Positions 1 to 10,887 are shown, counted from the stretch's first letter. The stretch: 64,000 nucleotides of DNA from Sphingobium sp. (GCA_022652485.1 JALCRK010000013.1:1-64000), one strand, 5' to 3'. Translations and numbers: made by a program. The notes: generated from the sequence alone by a model not told the origin.

Positions 1-42
1 CTCCACCATAACGATGAACCCGGTGGCCACCAGCGACGCCGC

Positions 43-74
43 ATTCCGGGGTGGGGCATGCCCCACCCCGGAAT
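43..74. repeat. Perfect 32-bp palindrome ATTCCGGGGTGGGGCATGCCCCACCCCGGAAT
   Basis: Read directly; sequence equals its own reverse complement. Confidence 0.9.
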
Positions 75-96
75 ACACCATCGCCTACACCGGAAA

Positions 97-219
97 TTAC
101 ACCACGAGCGCGGACGCTAACTCCTTTTCCTTCTTGGTGTCGGCAAGTGCGCTCGTGGTTGATAGTGCAAAGATGGCGACCCCTGCCATCAAGCCCGCAT
201 AAGTGCTTTTCCTTGACAT
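97..219 (-). CDS. Small putative secreted peptide with signal-peptide-like N-terminus (MSRKSTYAGLMAGVAIFALSTTSALADTKKEKELASALVV)
   Basis: Manual minus-strand translation; basic N-term, hydrophobic core, ALA cleavage-like site. May be a truncated gene. Confidence 0.3.
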   Translation of the reverse strand: MSRKSTYAGLMAGVAIFALSTTSALADTKKEKELASALVV

Positions 220-403
220 GTTCCTCTCCCTTTTACGGAATCGTTGCCGATCCATTTTCAGGCCAGAGTGTCGTTCAATATATCCGGAGAGAATACTTAG
301 ACCTTGGTCGCGTACATTATATACTTTAGTCTGGGATGAAGGGGTTGCTTGCGATGCGTAAAATATCCGTATTTAACGATGAGACATACAGGAGAGAGAT
401 GCC

Positions 404-2341
404 ATGAGTAGCGTTCATCCGGTTCCTTCGGAGTGGGCCGCCAGCGCGAAGATCAACGCCGAACGCTATGACGCGATGTATGCGCAGTCCCTGAGCGATC
501 CCGAAGGATTCTGGCGCAAGGAGGCGCAGCGGCTGGACTGGATGACTCCTTTTACCAAGGTGAAGAACACCAGCTTCAACGAGGCGGATTTCGGCATCAA
601 ATGGTTCGAGGATGGCGCGCTCAATGTCTCCGCGAACTGCATAGACCGTCATGTCGTGACGCAAGGCGACGCCGTGGCAATCCTGTGGGAAGGTGATTCG
701 CCGGGCGAGGAGCGTCGCATCAGCTATCGCGAGCTGCACGAGGAGGTGTGCCGCCTCGCCAACGCCCTCAAGGCCAATGGCGTGCGCAAGGGTGATCGGG
801 TGACGATCTACCTGCCGATGATTCCCGAGGCAGCCTTTTCCATGCTCGCCTGCGCCCGGATCGGCGCGATCCACTCGGTGGTGTTCGGCGGCTTCTCGCC
901 GGACAGCCTTGCCGGCCGCATCCAGGATTGCGACTCGAGCCTCGTCATCACCGCGGACGAAGGGCTGCGCGGCGGCAAGAAAGTACCGCTGAAGGCCAAT
1001 GTCGACGAGGCGCTCACCCACTGCCCCAGCGTGTCCCGCGTGCTGGTCGTGCGCCGTACCGGCGGCGACATCATGATGAAGGACGGGCGCGATATCTGGT
1101 ATCACGAGGCCACTGCCCGCGCCGACGCGACATGCGAACCGGAACCGATGAACGCGGAAGATCCGCTGTTCATCCTCTACACCTCCGGCTCCACCGGCAA
1201 GCCCAAGGGCGTGCTCCACACCTCGGGCGGCTATCTCGTCTGGGTGTCGATGACGCACGAATATACGTTCGATTACCGCCCCGGCGAAATCTTCTGGTGC
1301 GCGGCGGATGTCGGCTGGGTCACGGGCCACAGCTACACCGTCTATGGCGCGCTCGCCAACGGCGCCACCACCCTGATGTACGAGGGCGTACCCAATTTCC
1401 CCGATTTCAGCCGCTTCTGGCAGATCGTCGACAAATATCAGGTCAACATCTTCTATGGCGCACCCACGGCACTGCGCGCACTTATGCGCGAGGGCGACGA
1501 GTGGGTGAAGAGCACCAGCCGCAAGTCGCTGCGTCTGCTCGGCAGCGTGGGCGAGCCGATCAACCCGGAAGCGTGGGAATGGTATTACAATGTCGTCGGC
1601 GAGGGCCGCTGCCCGATCGTCGACACCTGGTGGCAGACCGAAACCGGCGGCCACATGATCACGCCGCTTCCCGGCGCCCATGCGCTGAAGCCCGGCGCGG
1701 CCTCAAGGCCGATGTTCGGCGTGAAGCCGGAGCTGGTCGATGGCGAAGGCAATGTCCTCGATGGCGCGACCGACGGCAACCTCTGCATCACGGACAGCTG
1801 GCCGGGCCAGATGCGCACCGTATGGGGGGATCATGAGCGCTTCTTCCAGACCTATTTCAGCACCTATCGCGGCAGATATTTCACCGGAGACGGCTGCCGC
1901 CGCGACGAGGACGGCTATTACTGGATCACCGGGCGTGTCGACGACGTGATCAACGTCTCCGGCCACCGCATGGGTACGGCCGAGATCGAGAGCGCGCTCG
2001 TCGCCCATGCCAAGGTCGCCGAGGCCGCCGTGGTCGGCTACCCGCATGACCTCAAGGGACAGGGCATCTACGCCTATGTCACCCTCAACGCCAACGAGAC
2101 CGAAAGCCCGGAAGTGCGGGCCGATCTAGTCAAATGGGTGCGGCACGAGATCGGCCCGATCGCGACGCCGGACGTGATCCACTTCTCGCCCGGCCTGCCC
2201 AAGACGCGCTCCGGCAAGATCATGCGCCGCATCCTGCGCAAGATCGCGGAAGGCGACACGTCGAACCTCGGCGATATCTCCACCCTCGCCGACCCCTCGG
2301 TCGTCGAGACGCTGATCAACTCCCGCGCGGTGGACGCTTGA
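404..2341 (+). CDS. acs: Acetyl-CoA synthetase
   Basis: 645 aa; AMP-binding motif [20 protein letters not shown]-terminal [11 protein letters not shown]. Confidence 0.96.
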   Translation: MSSVHPVPSEWAASAKINAERYDAMYAQSLSDPEGFWRKEAQRLDWMTPFTKVKNTSFNEADFGIKWFEDGALNVSANCIDRHVVTQGDAVAILWEGDSPGEERRISYRELHEEVCRLANALKANGVRKGDRVTIYLPMIPEAAFSMLACARIGAIHSVVFGGFSPDSLAGRIQDCDSSLVITADEGLRGGKKVPLKANVDEALTHCPSVSRVLVVRRTGGDIMMKDGRDIWYHEATARADATCEPEPMNAEDPLFILYTSGSTGKPKGVLHTSGGYLVWVSMTHEYTFDYRPGEIFWCAADVGWVTGHSYTVYGALANGATTLMYEGVPNFPDFSRFWQIVDKYQVNIFYGAPTALRALMREGDEWVKSTSRKSLRLLGSVGEPINPEAWEWYYNVVGEGRCPIVDTWWQTETGGHMITPLPGAHALKPGAASRPMFGVKPELVDGEGNVLDGATDGNLCITDSWPGQMRTVWGDHERFFQTYFSTYRGRYFTGDGCRRDEDGYYWITGRVDDVINVSGHRMGTAEIESALVAHAKVAEAAVVGYPHDLKGQGIYAYVTLNANETESPEVRADLVKWVRHEIGPIATPDVIHFSPGLPKTRSGKIMRRILRKIAEGDTSNLGDISTLADPSVVETLINSRAVDA

Positions 2342-2348
2342 CGCGATA

Positions 2349-2975
2349 ATGCCAGGAACCATTCTCATCGCCGACGACCATCCCCTGTTCCGGCAGGCAC
2401 TGGCGATGGCGGCGGCGGCGGTGATGCCCGATGCGCGCATCGCCGAAAGCGCCAACCTGCCTTCCGCGCTGGCGGAGGCGATCGCGGCGGACGACCTCGC
2501 GCTGATCCTGCTCGATTTGAAGATGCCGGGTGCCGAGGGCTATTCGGGCGTGGCTCTGCTCCACGCGGAAAAGCCGGGCGTGCCGATCCTCGTCGTGTCG
2601 AGCGCGGACGCGGCGCAGGCGGCGCGCGAGGCGGTGCGCTTCGGCGCGGTGGGTTTCATCGGCAAGGATGCCGACCTCCGTTTCATCGAGGATGCCATTC
2701 GCGACGCACTGTCGGGCAAGCGGATGGAGTCCCCGAAGGATGATGTGCTGGATCCCGTCGCGGCGCAGATCGCATCGCTGACGCCGACCCAGCTCAAGGT
2801 GATGCTGGGGGTGATGGAGGGGCGTCTGAACAAGCAGATCGCCTATGATCTCGGCATCAGCGAGGCGACGGTGAAGGCCCACATGACTGCGATCCTCAAG
2901 AAGCTCGATGTGCAGAACCGCACCCAGGCCGTGCTCGCGGCCAAGGCGCTGGGAATGTCGATCGTTCACAACTGA
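2349..2975 (+). CDS. LuxR-family response regulator (CrbR-like)
   Basis: REC domain (DDHPLFRQAL, LLDLKMPG) plus LuxR HTH (LTPTQLKVMLGVMEGRLNKQIAYDLGISEATVKAHM); adjacent to acs. Confidence 0.88.
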   Translation: MPGTILIADDHPLFRQALAMAAAAVMPDARIAESANLPSALAEAIAADDLALILLDLKMPGAEGYSGVALLHAEKPGVPILVVSSADAAQAAREAVRFGAVGFIGKDADLRFIEDAIRDALSGKRMESPKDDVLDPVAAQIASLTPTQLKVMLGVMEGRLNKQIAYDLGISEATVKAHMTAILKKLDVQNRTQAVLAAKALGMSIVHN

Positions 2976-2979
2976 GCGG

Positions 2980-5900
2980 CTATTCCGCCGCGTGCCGGCT
3001 TTCGGTCTGGCCGAGCCATTGCTCCAGCTGCGGCGGGGAGAGCGGCTTGCGCATCACGGTGATGCCGAGGGCGGCGGCCCGCGCGGCATAGCTGCTTTCT
3101 CGGGCGGCGGTGACAAGCGCATAGCGCGCGTCGGCGGCGCGGCGGCGCAGCACCTCGATCAGGGCGATGCCATCCAGCTCTCCGCCCAGATTGAAATCGA
3201 CGAGCGCTACATCGAACGCGTTCCCTCCCGAGAGAGCGGCTGCGGCGGTGGTGGCGGTCGTCACCTTATGGCCGAGGCGGCCCAGCCAACCCTGTAACGC
3301 CTCGCAGTTGGTGGCGTCGTCGTCGACCACCAGAATGGAGAGCGGCGATACGCCGCCCGCCGGTTCGGACAATGCCGCACCGAGCGCGCCGACGCGCGCC
3401 AGCGAGACCGGCAGCGCGATGCTGAACCGGCTGCCTTTGCCCACCTTTGAGCGCAGCGACACCCGCCCGCCCAGTAACCGCGCCGTGCGTTCCACGATCG
3501 CGAGGCCAAGCCCTATGCCGCCCTCGCTCGCGTTGGGCAGACGCTCAAACTCGCGGAAAATGACGCTGTACTTCTCTTCCGCGATGCCGGGGCCGGTATC
3601 GATGACATCGATTCGGGCACGGCTGCCCCTGCGCCGCACGCCGACAACGATGCCGCCCGCCTGGGTGTAGCGGATCGCGTTGGAGAGGAAATTCTGCACG
3701 ATCGACCGTAACAGGCCGGGGTCGGTTTCCACGGTGGCGTCGCCCGGACCGAGGCGGATATCCAGCCCCTTTTCCAGCGCGAGCGGTCGCATCGTTTCCA
3801 CCAGCGCGGCCAGCAGCGGCCGTATCTGCAAGGGTTGCGCATTGGGGCTGATGCCGCCCGCATCCAGTTTCGATATGTCGAGCAACGAGCGCAGCAAGGC
3901 CTCGGCGGACTGGATCGACCGATCGAGCTTGCCCAGCACCTCTCTGGCGGAGCCGGAAAGATCGCGGCCGAGCGCTGCCGAAAACAATCGCGCCGCGTGC
4001 AGCGGCTGAAGCAGATCATGGCTGGCGGCGGCAAGAAAGCGCGTCTTTTCCGCATCGGCCTCGGCCAGCGCGACATTCGCGGCGCGCAGCTCGCTGGTCC
4101 GGTCCTCGATCCGCATCTCGAGTTCCGCCCGCGCCTTTTCGAGCGCCGCGATCGCCTGTTCCTCGGCGGTGACATCGGTGAACGACATCACATAGCCGCC
4201 CCCCGGCATCGGGCCGCCCACCGTCTTGACGATGCGCCCGTCCGGCCGCACCCGCTTGAAGCTGTGCGCCTGCCCACGCCGCATATGTTGCAGCCGCCGC
4301 TCGATATGAGCTTCCACCTCGCCCGGCCCGCACTCGCCCCGCTCCGCGTTGTAACGGACGAGTTCGGCCACCGGCGCCCCTACCCGCACCAGGCCGGGCG
4401 GATAGTGGAACATTTCGAGGTAACGGCCATTCCACGCGACGAGATTGAGGTCGCGGTCGACAAGACTCACCCCCTGGTCGATATTTTCCAGAATCGACGC
4501 CAGCAGGCCTTTGGAAAACCGGAGGCTCTGCCCCGTGTCGTCGAGAATGCGCGCCACCTCCTCGTGCGTGAGGTTGGAGCCGTAGAGCGCGGAGCTGACG
4601 AAGGCGCGGGCGGAGGGCACGCCCACCACGCTGGCGATCAGGCGCTCGGCGCGGCGGCGATGGGCACGATCGATGGGCCGGCTCTCCTCCACCCCCGCAA
4701 ACGTCTCGGCCGTTACCTCCGGCCCTACAAAGCGCGCGGCGAGCGCCTTCAACTCGCCCACGTTCGACACTACGGCCGCGCTCGGTCCCGGCATTCTCAG
4801 CAACGCGGGGAAGGCGTGGGGCTGAACCCGGCGCATGGTCATCAGCGCGAACACCGCGATGTTGGCGCCCAGGCTCCAGATCGTGCCGTGGCTGATCGGG
4901 CTCAGGCCATCGATGCCGAACAGCGCATGGGGATTGAACGCCGAGGCTTCCATCCAGCGCAGCATCGCGGGCGAGGCGAGCTGGGGCAACGCGAGCGTGT
5001 AGATCCACACCAGCAGGCCCGCGCCCAGACTCGCCTTGGCCGCCAGCGCGTCCCGGTTGCCACCCATCACCGCCATCACCAGCGCGGGCGCGAACTGGGC
5101 CATCGCGGCGAAGGCGACCAGCCCGATCGAGGCGAGGCGCTGGCTGTCTCCCATGCCCAGCGCCCATGCGAGCGCCGCCCCCATGATGCCCGCTATCGCC
5201 GCGCGGCGGGTGGTGAGCAGAACGCGCCCCAGATTGCCCTCGCCCTCGAACCTGCGGCTGCGCACCAGAAAAGGCGCGATGAGATCGTTCGACACCATCG
5301 TCGACAGCGCGATCGTCTCGACCAGCGCCATCGCGGTCGCGGCGGAAAAGCCGCCGAGGAAGATCAGCAGCGCCGCCCCGGTCCATCCATGCGACAGCGG
5401 CAGCTGCAACACGAACAGGTCCGGCCGGCTGTCGCCCGGCAATAGCGCCATTCCCGCAGCCGAGATCGGAAGCACCACCAGCAGGGTGAGCAGCATATAG
5501 ATGACAAAGGGCCATCTCGCCGCCGTGATGTCCGCGCTGGAGCGTGCCTCGATCACGGTCACGTAAAACTGCCGCGGCAGGCAGACGATCGCCGCCATCG
5601 ACAGGAAGGTGATGACGAAGAAATCGATCCCGATCCGGGATGGCGCGAAATTGGCGGACAGCTCGGCTATGCCCGCTTGGGCGGCACCCTCCGGCGCCTT
5701 CGCCAGCAGCAGCACCGCGATGAACCCCGCCACCAGCAACGCGCCGAGCTTGAGGACCGACTCGAAACTGACCGCGAACAATATGGCGTCGTTGCGGCTG
5801 CCCGCCTCATAGCGCCGGGTGCCGTATATCATCGCGAACAGCGCCAGCAGCGCCGCCGCGAAGCCGATGGTCAGCGGCCCGGCCTGCGTCCCCGCGATCA

Positions 5901-6330
5901 GCGCGTAAGTCGTGCCGAGCGAGCGCAGCTGCAGCGCGAGATAGGGGATACTCCCCAGAAGCGCGAGAATCGTGACGAGCGCGGCGACGCCTTGGCTGTT
6001 ACCAAAGCGCCCGCCGATGAATTCGGAGATGGAATTGGCGCCGTCCGTCTTCACCGCGTCGATCAGGCGGCGCAGAAAAGGGTGCGCAACCACGAAAACG
6101 AGGACCGGCCCGAGGTAGATGGGCAGATAGGACCAGCCGTCGGCCACCGCGCTGCCTACCGCGCCGTAATAGGTCCAGCTCGTGCAATAGACGGCGAGCG
6201 CAAGCGCATAGGCCGGAGGGCGCAGGCGCTGCTTCAACACGGGGTGGCTGTCCCCCTCCGCCCAGGAGGCGAACAGGAACAGGGCGAAGGCATAGAAGAG
6301 GGCAACTGCCAGCGGCAGCATTTGTGGCAT
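2980..6330 (-). CDS. Hybrid sensor histidine kinase with N-terminal SLC5/PutP-like transporter domain, PAS, HisKA/HATPase, REC (CrbS-like)
   Basis: N-terminal multi-TM symporter-like region, PAS (ILENIDQGVSLVDRDLNLVAWN), H-box AASHDLLQPLHAARLF, C-terminal receiver VVDDDATN. Start set at MPQMLPLAVALFYAF. Confidence 0.9.
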   Translation of the reverse strand: MPQMLPLAVALFYAFALFLFASWAEGDSHPVLKQRLRPPAYALALAVYCTSWTYYGAVGSAVADGWSYLPIYLGPVLVFVVAHPFLRRLIDAVKTDGANSISEFIGGRFGNSQGVAALVTILALLGSIPYLALQLRSLGTTYALIAGTQAGPLTIGFAAALLALFAMIYGTRRYEAGSRNDAILFAVSFESVLKLGALLVAGFIAVLLLAKAPEGAAQAGIAELSANFAPSRIGIDFFVITFLSMAAIVCLPRQFYVTVIEARSSADITAARWPFVIYMLLTLLVVLPISAAGMALLPGDSRPDLFVLQLPLSHGWTGAALLIFLGGFSAATAMALVETIALSTMVSNDLIAPFLVRSRRFEGEGNLGRVLLTTRRAAIAGIMGAALAWALGMGDSQRLASIGLVAFAAMAQFAPALVMAVMGGNRDALAAKASLGAGLLVWIYTLALPQLASPAMLRWMEASAFNPHALFGIDGLSPISHGTIWSLGANIAVFALMTMRRVQPHAFPALLRMPGPSAAVVSNVGELKALAARFVGPEVTAETFAGVEESRPIDRAHRRRAERLIASVVGVPSARAFVSSALYGSNLTHEEVARILDDTGQSLRFSKGLLASILENIDQGVSLVDRDLNLVAWNGRYLEMFHYPPGLVRVGAPVAELVRYNAERGECGPGEVEAHIERRLQHMRRGQAHSFKRVRPDGRIVKTVGGPMPGGGYVMSFTDVTAEEQAIAALEKARAELEMRIEDRTSELRAANVALAEADAEKTRFLAAASHDLLQPLHAARLFSAALGRDLSGSAREVLGKLDRSIQSAEALLRSLLDISKLDAGGISPNAQPLQIRPLLAALVETMRPLALEKGLDIRLGPGDATVETDPGLLRSIVQNFLSNAIRYTQAGGIVVGVRRRGSRARIDVIDTGPGIAEEKYSVIFREFERLPNASEGGIGLGLAIVERTARLLGGRVSLRSKVGKGSRFSIALPVSLARVGALGAALSEPAGGVSPLSILVVDDDATNCEALQGWLGRLGHKVTTATTAAAALSGGNAFDVALVDFNLGGELDGIALIEVLRRRAADARYALVTAARESSYAARAAALGITVMRKPLSPPQLEQWLGQTESRHAAE

Positions 6331-6408
6331 CCGGCTCTCCCCCGCATGGCTCTGACGGCCGCGGCATCCTGCACCCAAATCAGCCCCTTGGCAACGGCGG
6401 GGTGCGCC

Positions 6409-6888
6409 TCACTCCGCCGGGATCGGCACCTCGGTCGTGGATTTTACCTCCGAAATGGTGACGATCGAGTTCGCATCCTTGATACCGGACACGGACGAGA
6501 GCCGATCGAAGAAGAAACGTTCATAGTCCGCAATGCTCCGGGTCACGATCCTCAGCAGGAAATCGAAGTTCCCCAGCAGGATGAAGCACTCCATCACTTC
6601 GGGAAATTCCCGGATCCGCTCGGCGAAAGCGTTGATGTTCGCCCTTCCCACCGCATCGAGCTTGATCTGCACGAACACCTGCAGCGAAGCGCCGACCTTT
6701 TCCTTGTCGACCAGCGCCACCTGCTTGCGGATATAGCCCTTGCTCTTGAGCTTCTGGATCCTGCGCCAGCACGGCGCCTCCGACAGGCCCACCTCGGCCG
6801 CGATCTCCGCCGTGGAGCGCGCGGCGTCCTTCTGGAGCAGCACGAGAATCCTGCGTTCGAACACATCGAGGTCATCAGAAATATTCAT
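6409..6888 (-). CDS. Lrp/AsnC-family transcriptional regulator (BkdR-like)
   Basis: Lrp HTH and RAM domain; divergent from bkd genes. Confidence 0.9.
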   Translation of the reverse strand: MNISDDLDVFERRILVLLQKDAARSTAEIAAEVGLSEAPCWRRIQKLKSKGYIRKQVALVDKEKVGASLQVFVQIKLDAVGRANINAFAERIREFPEVMECFILLGNFDFLLRIVTRSIADYERFFFDRLSSVSGIKDANSIVTISEVKSTTEVPIPAE

Positions 6889-6916
6889 TCTATTTTTTCC
6901 GCTCTATCGAATGATA

Positions 6917-6935
6917 ATATCGATATATTCGATAT
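6917..6935. promoter_or_regulatory. AT-rich near-palindrome ATATCGATATATTCGATAT upstream of lrp-like gene
   Basis: Dyad in the divergent intergenic region; candidate autoregulator site. Confidence 0.35.
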
Positions 6936-7258
6936 ATCAGGCGAAGATAGCAAATTTATTTTCGATGGATCATGATATCATTTCGCTACAAACGAGGTGG
7001 TATGGCAGGTTCCCGTCTTCGGCATTGCAGGTCGGCTTTCCCATTCCGGCGCGTCCGCGCCGCCAATAATCGGATTGCAACCTGCGGCGGTGGGGATATG
7101 CTCGTGGCAAGCGAGACCACTCATGTGTCGTACCACTTAACCGGTGGGGGAGAGAGGACCAACGTGGCAGCCAGACATCGCGGCGAATCCGGCGATCGGG
7201 CCGATCGGGGAGCTAGCGCACCGACCTGCCCGTTCGCGAACCACAGGGCGGGCATCGC

Positions 7259-8548
7259 ATGACCGGCGCGCCGCCAAAAGGCCATAACGCGCCGGGGCTG
7301 CAAGTGCCCGAACCGCCGTTCCGGCCCGGTGATCCGGTCGATTACGCGTTTCTCTCCATCCCCCCTGCGGGAGCGCAGGCGCGCCCGGACGAACTGTGCG
7401 CCGCGAGCGATACCCACCCCCTGTGCCTCGACATGGTGCGCGTGCTCGACGCGGGCAACCAGGCCGTCGGCCCCTGGAACCCCATGCTCAGCCCCGATGT
7501 CCTGCGCCATATGCTGCGCAACATGACCCTGCTGCGCGCCTTCGATGACCGCATGTTCCGTGGCCAGCGCCAGGGCAAGACCAGCTTCTACATGCGCAGC
7601 ACCGGCGAGGAAGCGACCAGCGTCGCCGCCACGATGGCGCTCGCCCCGGATGACATGACCTTTCCCAGCTACCGGCAGCAGGGCATCCTGATTTCCCGCG
7701 GCTATCCGCTCATCGACATGATCAACCAGATCTATTCGAACCGGGCGGACAGGCTGAAGGGGCGGCAGCTTCCCATCATGTATTCAAGCCGCGAATATGG
7801 TTTCTTCACCTTGAGCGGCAATCTGACCACCCAGTATCCGCAGGCGGTGGGATGGGCGATGGCCAGTGCGATCAAGGGCGACAGCCGCATCGCCGCGAGC
7901 TGGATCGGCGAGGGATCGAGCGCCGAAGGCGATTTCCACGCCGCGATGACCTTCGCCACCGTTTATAACGCGCCGGTCATCCTCAACATCGTCAACAACC
8001 AGTGGGCGATATCGAGCTATTCGGGCTTCGCGGGCGCGGAGCGCACCACCTTCGCCGCGCGCGCGATCGGCTACGGCATGGCGGGGCTGCGTGTGGACGG
8101 TAACGACGCGCTGGCGGTCTATGCCGCGACCGACTGGGCCGCGCGGCGTGCGCGCGCCGGTGCGGGGCCGACGCTGATCGAGCATTTCACCTATCGCGCC
8201 GAGGGCCACTCGACCTCAGACGATCCCACTGCCTACCGCTCCGCGCATGAGCGCGAGCAATGGCCGCTGGGCGATCCCCTCGCGCGCCTCCGGGATCATC
8301 TCATCGCGCTCGGCGAATGGTCGGCCGAGCAGCACGAGGCTTTGAAGCGCACGCTTGCCGACGAGGTGAAGGCGGCGACCAAGGAAGCCGAGAAGAACGG
8401 TATTCTGGGTCACGGCCTCCACCACCCGTTTCATACCATGTTCGAGGACGTGTTCGAGGAGCTGCCCTGGCATCTGGAGGAGCAGGCGACGCAGGCCATT
8501 CGCGAACGCCGCATCAAATGGCCCGACTGGAAGGAGGACGAGGCATGA
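7259..8548 (+). CDS. bkdA1: 2-oxoisovalerate dehydrogenase E1 subunit alpha
   Basis: TPP-binding E1-alpha motifs (GEGSSAEGDFHAAMTFA...NNQWAIS); followed by E1-beta and E2. Confidence 0.92.
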   Translation: MTGAPPKGHNAPGLQVPEPPFRPGDPVDYAFLSIPPAGAQARPDELCAASDTHPLCLDMVRVLDAGNQAVGPWNPMLSPDVLRHMLRNMTLLRAFDDRMFRGQRQGKTSFYMRSTGEEATSVAATMALAPDDMTFPSYRQQGILISRGYPLIDMINQIYSNRADRLKGRQLPIMYSSREYGFFTLSGNLTTQYPQAVGWAMASAIKGDSRIAASWIGEGSSAEGDFHAAMTFATVYNAPVILNIVNNQWAISSYSGFAGAERTTFAARAIGYGMAGLRVDGNDALAVYAATDWAARRARAGAGPTLIEHFTYRAEGHSTSDDPTAYRSAHEREQWPLGDPLARLRDHLIALGEWSAEQHEALKRTLADEVKAATKEAEKNGILGHGLHHPFHTMFEDVFEELPWHLEEQATQAIRERRIKWPDWKEDEA

Positions 8549-9582
8549 CGCAGACCGATGCGCAGCCCCGGTCCCTCAACATGATCGAGGCCATCAACGA
8601 AGCGCTGGACCTCATGCTCGCGCGCGATCCCGATGTGGTGATCTTCGGCGAGGATGTCGGCTATTTCGGCGGCGTGTTCCGCGCCACTGCCGGGCTGCAA
8701 CGCAAATATGGCAAGAACCGGGTGTTCGATACACCGATCAACGAATGCGGGATCATCGGCGCGGCGGTGGGCATGGGCGCTTACGGCCTGCGGCCCGTGC
8801 CGGAGATTCAGTTCGCGGACTATATCTACCCCGGCCTCGATCAGCTCGTCTCCGAGGCGGCCCGGCTGCGCTACCGCTCGGCGGGCGACTTCATCGCGCC
8901 CATCACCGTGCGCTCGCCCTTCGGCGGCGGCATCTTCGGCGGCCAGACCCACAGCCAGAGCCCGGAAGCGATGTTCACCCATGTCGCGGGCCTCAAGACC
9001 GTGATCCCCAGCACGCCGCACGACGCCAAGGGTCTGCTCATCGCCGCGATCGAGGACAACGATCCGGTGATCTTCTTCGAGCCGAAGCGCATCTACAACG
9101 GCCCCTTCACCGGCTATTACGACAGGCCTGCCGAGCCCTGGGCGCGGCATCCCGACAGCGCGGTGCCGGAAGGCTATTATTCCATCCCGCTCGGCAAGGC
9201 GCGGATCGTGCGCGAGGGCGAGGCGCTGACCGTGCTCACCTATGGCACGATGGTCCATGTCGCCTCGGCTGTGATCGCGGACAAAGGGATCGATGCCGAG
9301 ATCATCGACCTGCGCACCCTCGTGCCGCTCGACATCGAAGCGATCGAGCAATCGGTACGCAAGACAGGCCGCTGCATGATCGTCCACGAGGCGACCCGCA
9401 CGTCGGGCTTCGGCGCGGAGCTTTCCGCACTGGTGCAGGAGCGCTGCTTCTACCATCTCGAAGCCCCGATAGAGCGCGTCACCGGGTTCGACACCCCCTA
9501 CCCCCACAGCCTGGAATGGGCGTACTTCCCCGGTCCGGTGCGGATCGGCGAAGCGATCGACCGGCTGCTCGAAGGAAACTGA
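8545..9582 (+). CDS. bkdA2: 2-oxoisovalerate dehydrogenase E1 subunit beta
   Basis: MIEAINEALDLMLARDPDVVIFGEDVGYFGGVFRAT; ATGA overlap with the alpha subunit. Confidence 0.93.
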   Translation: MTQTDAQPRSLNMIEAINEALDLMLARDPDVVIFGEDVGYFGGVFRATAGLQRKYGKNRVFDTPINECGIIGAAVGMGAYGLRPVPEIQFADYIYPGLDQLVSEAARLRYRSAGDFIAPITVRSPFGGGIFGGQTHSQSPEAMFTHVAGLKTVIPSTPHDAKGLLIAAIEDNDPVIFFEPKRIYNGPFTGYYDRPAEPWARHPDSAVPEGYYSIPLGKARIVREGEALTVLTYGTMVHVASAVIADKGIDAEIIDLRTLVPLDIEAIEQSVRKTGRCMIVHEATRTSGFGAELSALVQERCFYHLEAPIERVTGFDTPYPHSLEWAYFPGPVRIGEAIDRLLEGN

Positions 9583-9585
9583 GGC

Positions 9586-10887
9586 ATGGCGCGTTATACA
9601 TTCCGCCTTCCCGACATCGGCGAAGGCATTGCCGAGGCCGAGATCGTCGCATGGCATGTGAAGATCGGCGACAGGATCGAGGAGGATGCTCCGCTCGCGG
9701 ACATGATGACCGACAAGGCGACGGTCGAGATGGAAAGCCCGGTGGCGGGCACCGTGATCGAGATCGCGGGCGCGGAAGGCGACCGCATCGCCATCGGCGC
9801 GCCGCTGGTAATAATCGAAACCGACGACGCCGCTGAGGACAGTGCGCCTTCCGCCTCGAACTCGACGCAAAACGCGGAAGCGCTGGCCGAGCGCATCCAC
9901 GCCGAAACGCCTGATGCGGGTGATGTCGCCCGTGTCGAAGCCGCCGTGGCCGGGGCCGCTCCTCCGCCCGCGGCGCCACCCGCTCCGCCGCCTCCGCCAG
10001 CACCCGCCGCCGCGCCGTCCAAAGTGCTCGCCAGCCCCGCCGTGCGGGCACGGGCGCAGGCGCTCGGCGTCGACCTCGCCGATGTCCGCCCCGCCGAGGA
10101 TGGCCGGGTGCGCCATGCCGATCTTGACGCGTTTCTCGCCTACAACGCAGCAGGCGGCTATCGCAGCGCGGGGTCGCGTGGGCAGGATCAGGTCATCAAG
10201 GTCATCGGTCTGCGTCGCAAGATCGCCGAGAATATGGCCGCGTCCAAGCGCAACATCCCTCACTTCGCCTATGTCGAGGAAATGGACGTCACCGCGCTGG
10301 AGACGATGCGCGCGCAGCTCAACGACGCGCGCGGATCGCGCCACAGGCTCACCATGCTGCCGCTGCTCATCACCGCGATTTGCCGTACATTGCCCGAATT
10401 TCCGATGCTCAACGCCCGCTATGACGACGAAGCCGGGGTCGTGACCCGCTTCGGCGCGGTGCATCTCGGCATGGCGACCCAGACCCCCGCCGGCCTCATG
10501 GCCCCGGTAATCCGCGACGCGCAGGACCGCAACCTGTGGCAGCTCGCCGCCGAAATCACCCGGCTGGCCGAAGCCGCCCGCACCAACAGCATAGGGCCCG
10601 AGGAGCTGTCAGGCTCCACGATCACCATCACCTCGCTTGGGCCGCTCGGCGGCGTGGCGTCCACGCCCGTCATCAACCGCCCCGAAGTGGCGATCATCGG
10701 CCCCAACCGCATCGTCGAGCGCCCGATGTATGTGCCGGACGGCACGGGTGGCGAGCGGATCGAGAAGCGCAAGCTGATGAACCTCTCGATCAGCTGCGAT
10801 CACCGCGTCGTCGATGGCTGGGATGCGGCGAGCTTTGTCCAGCGGCTGAAAAACATGGTCGAAACGCCCGCCCTGCTCCTGGCCTGA
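9586..10887 (+). CDS. bkdB: Lipoamide acyltransferase E2 of branched-chain 2-oxoacid dehydrogenase
   Basis: Lipoyl domain (DKATVEMESP), Pro/Ala linker, E3-binding domain, catalytic SCDHRVVDGWDAA. Confidence 0.93.
   Translation: MARYTFRLPDIGEGIAEAEIVAWHVKIGDRIEEDAPLADMMTDKATVEMESPVAGTVIEIAGAEGDRIAIGAPLVIIETDDAAEDSAPSASNSTQNAEALAERIHAETPDAGDVARVEAAVAGAAPPPAAPPAPPPPPAPAAAPSKVLASPAVRARAQALGVDLADVRPAEDGRVRHADLDAFLAYNAAGGYRSAGSRGQDQVIKVIGLRRKIAENMAASKRNIPHFAYVEEMDVTALETMRAQLNDARGSRHRLTMLPLLITAICRTLPEFPMLNARYDDEAGVVTRFGAVHLGMATQTPAGLMAPVIRDAQDRNLWQLAAEITRLAEAARTNSIGPEELSGSTITITSLGPLGGVASTPVINRPEVAIIGPNRIVERPMYVPDGTGGERIEKRKLMNLSISCDHRVVDGWDAASFVQRLKNMVETPALLLA

Noticed and set aside
8431-10464. 677-aa minus-strand ORF opposite bkdA2/bkdB
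   Set aside because: Antisense to clear E1-beta and E2 genes; His/Arg/Gly-rich low-information translation.
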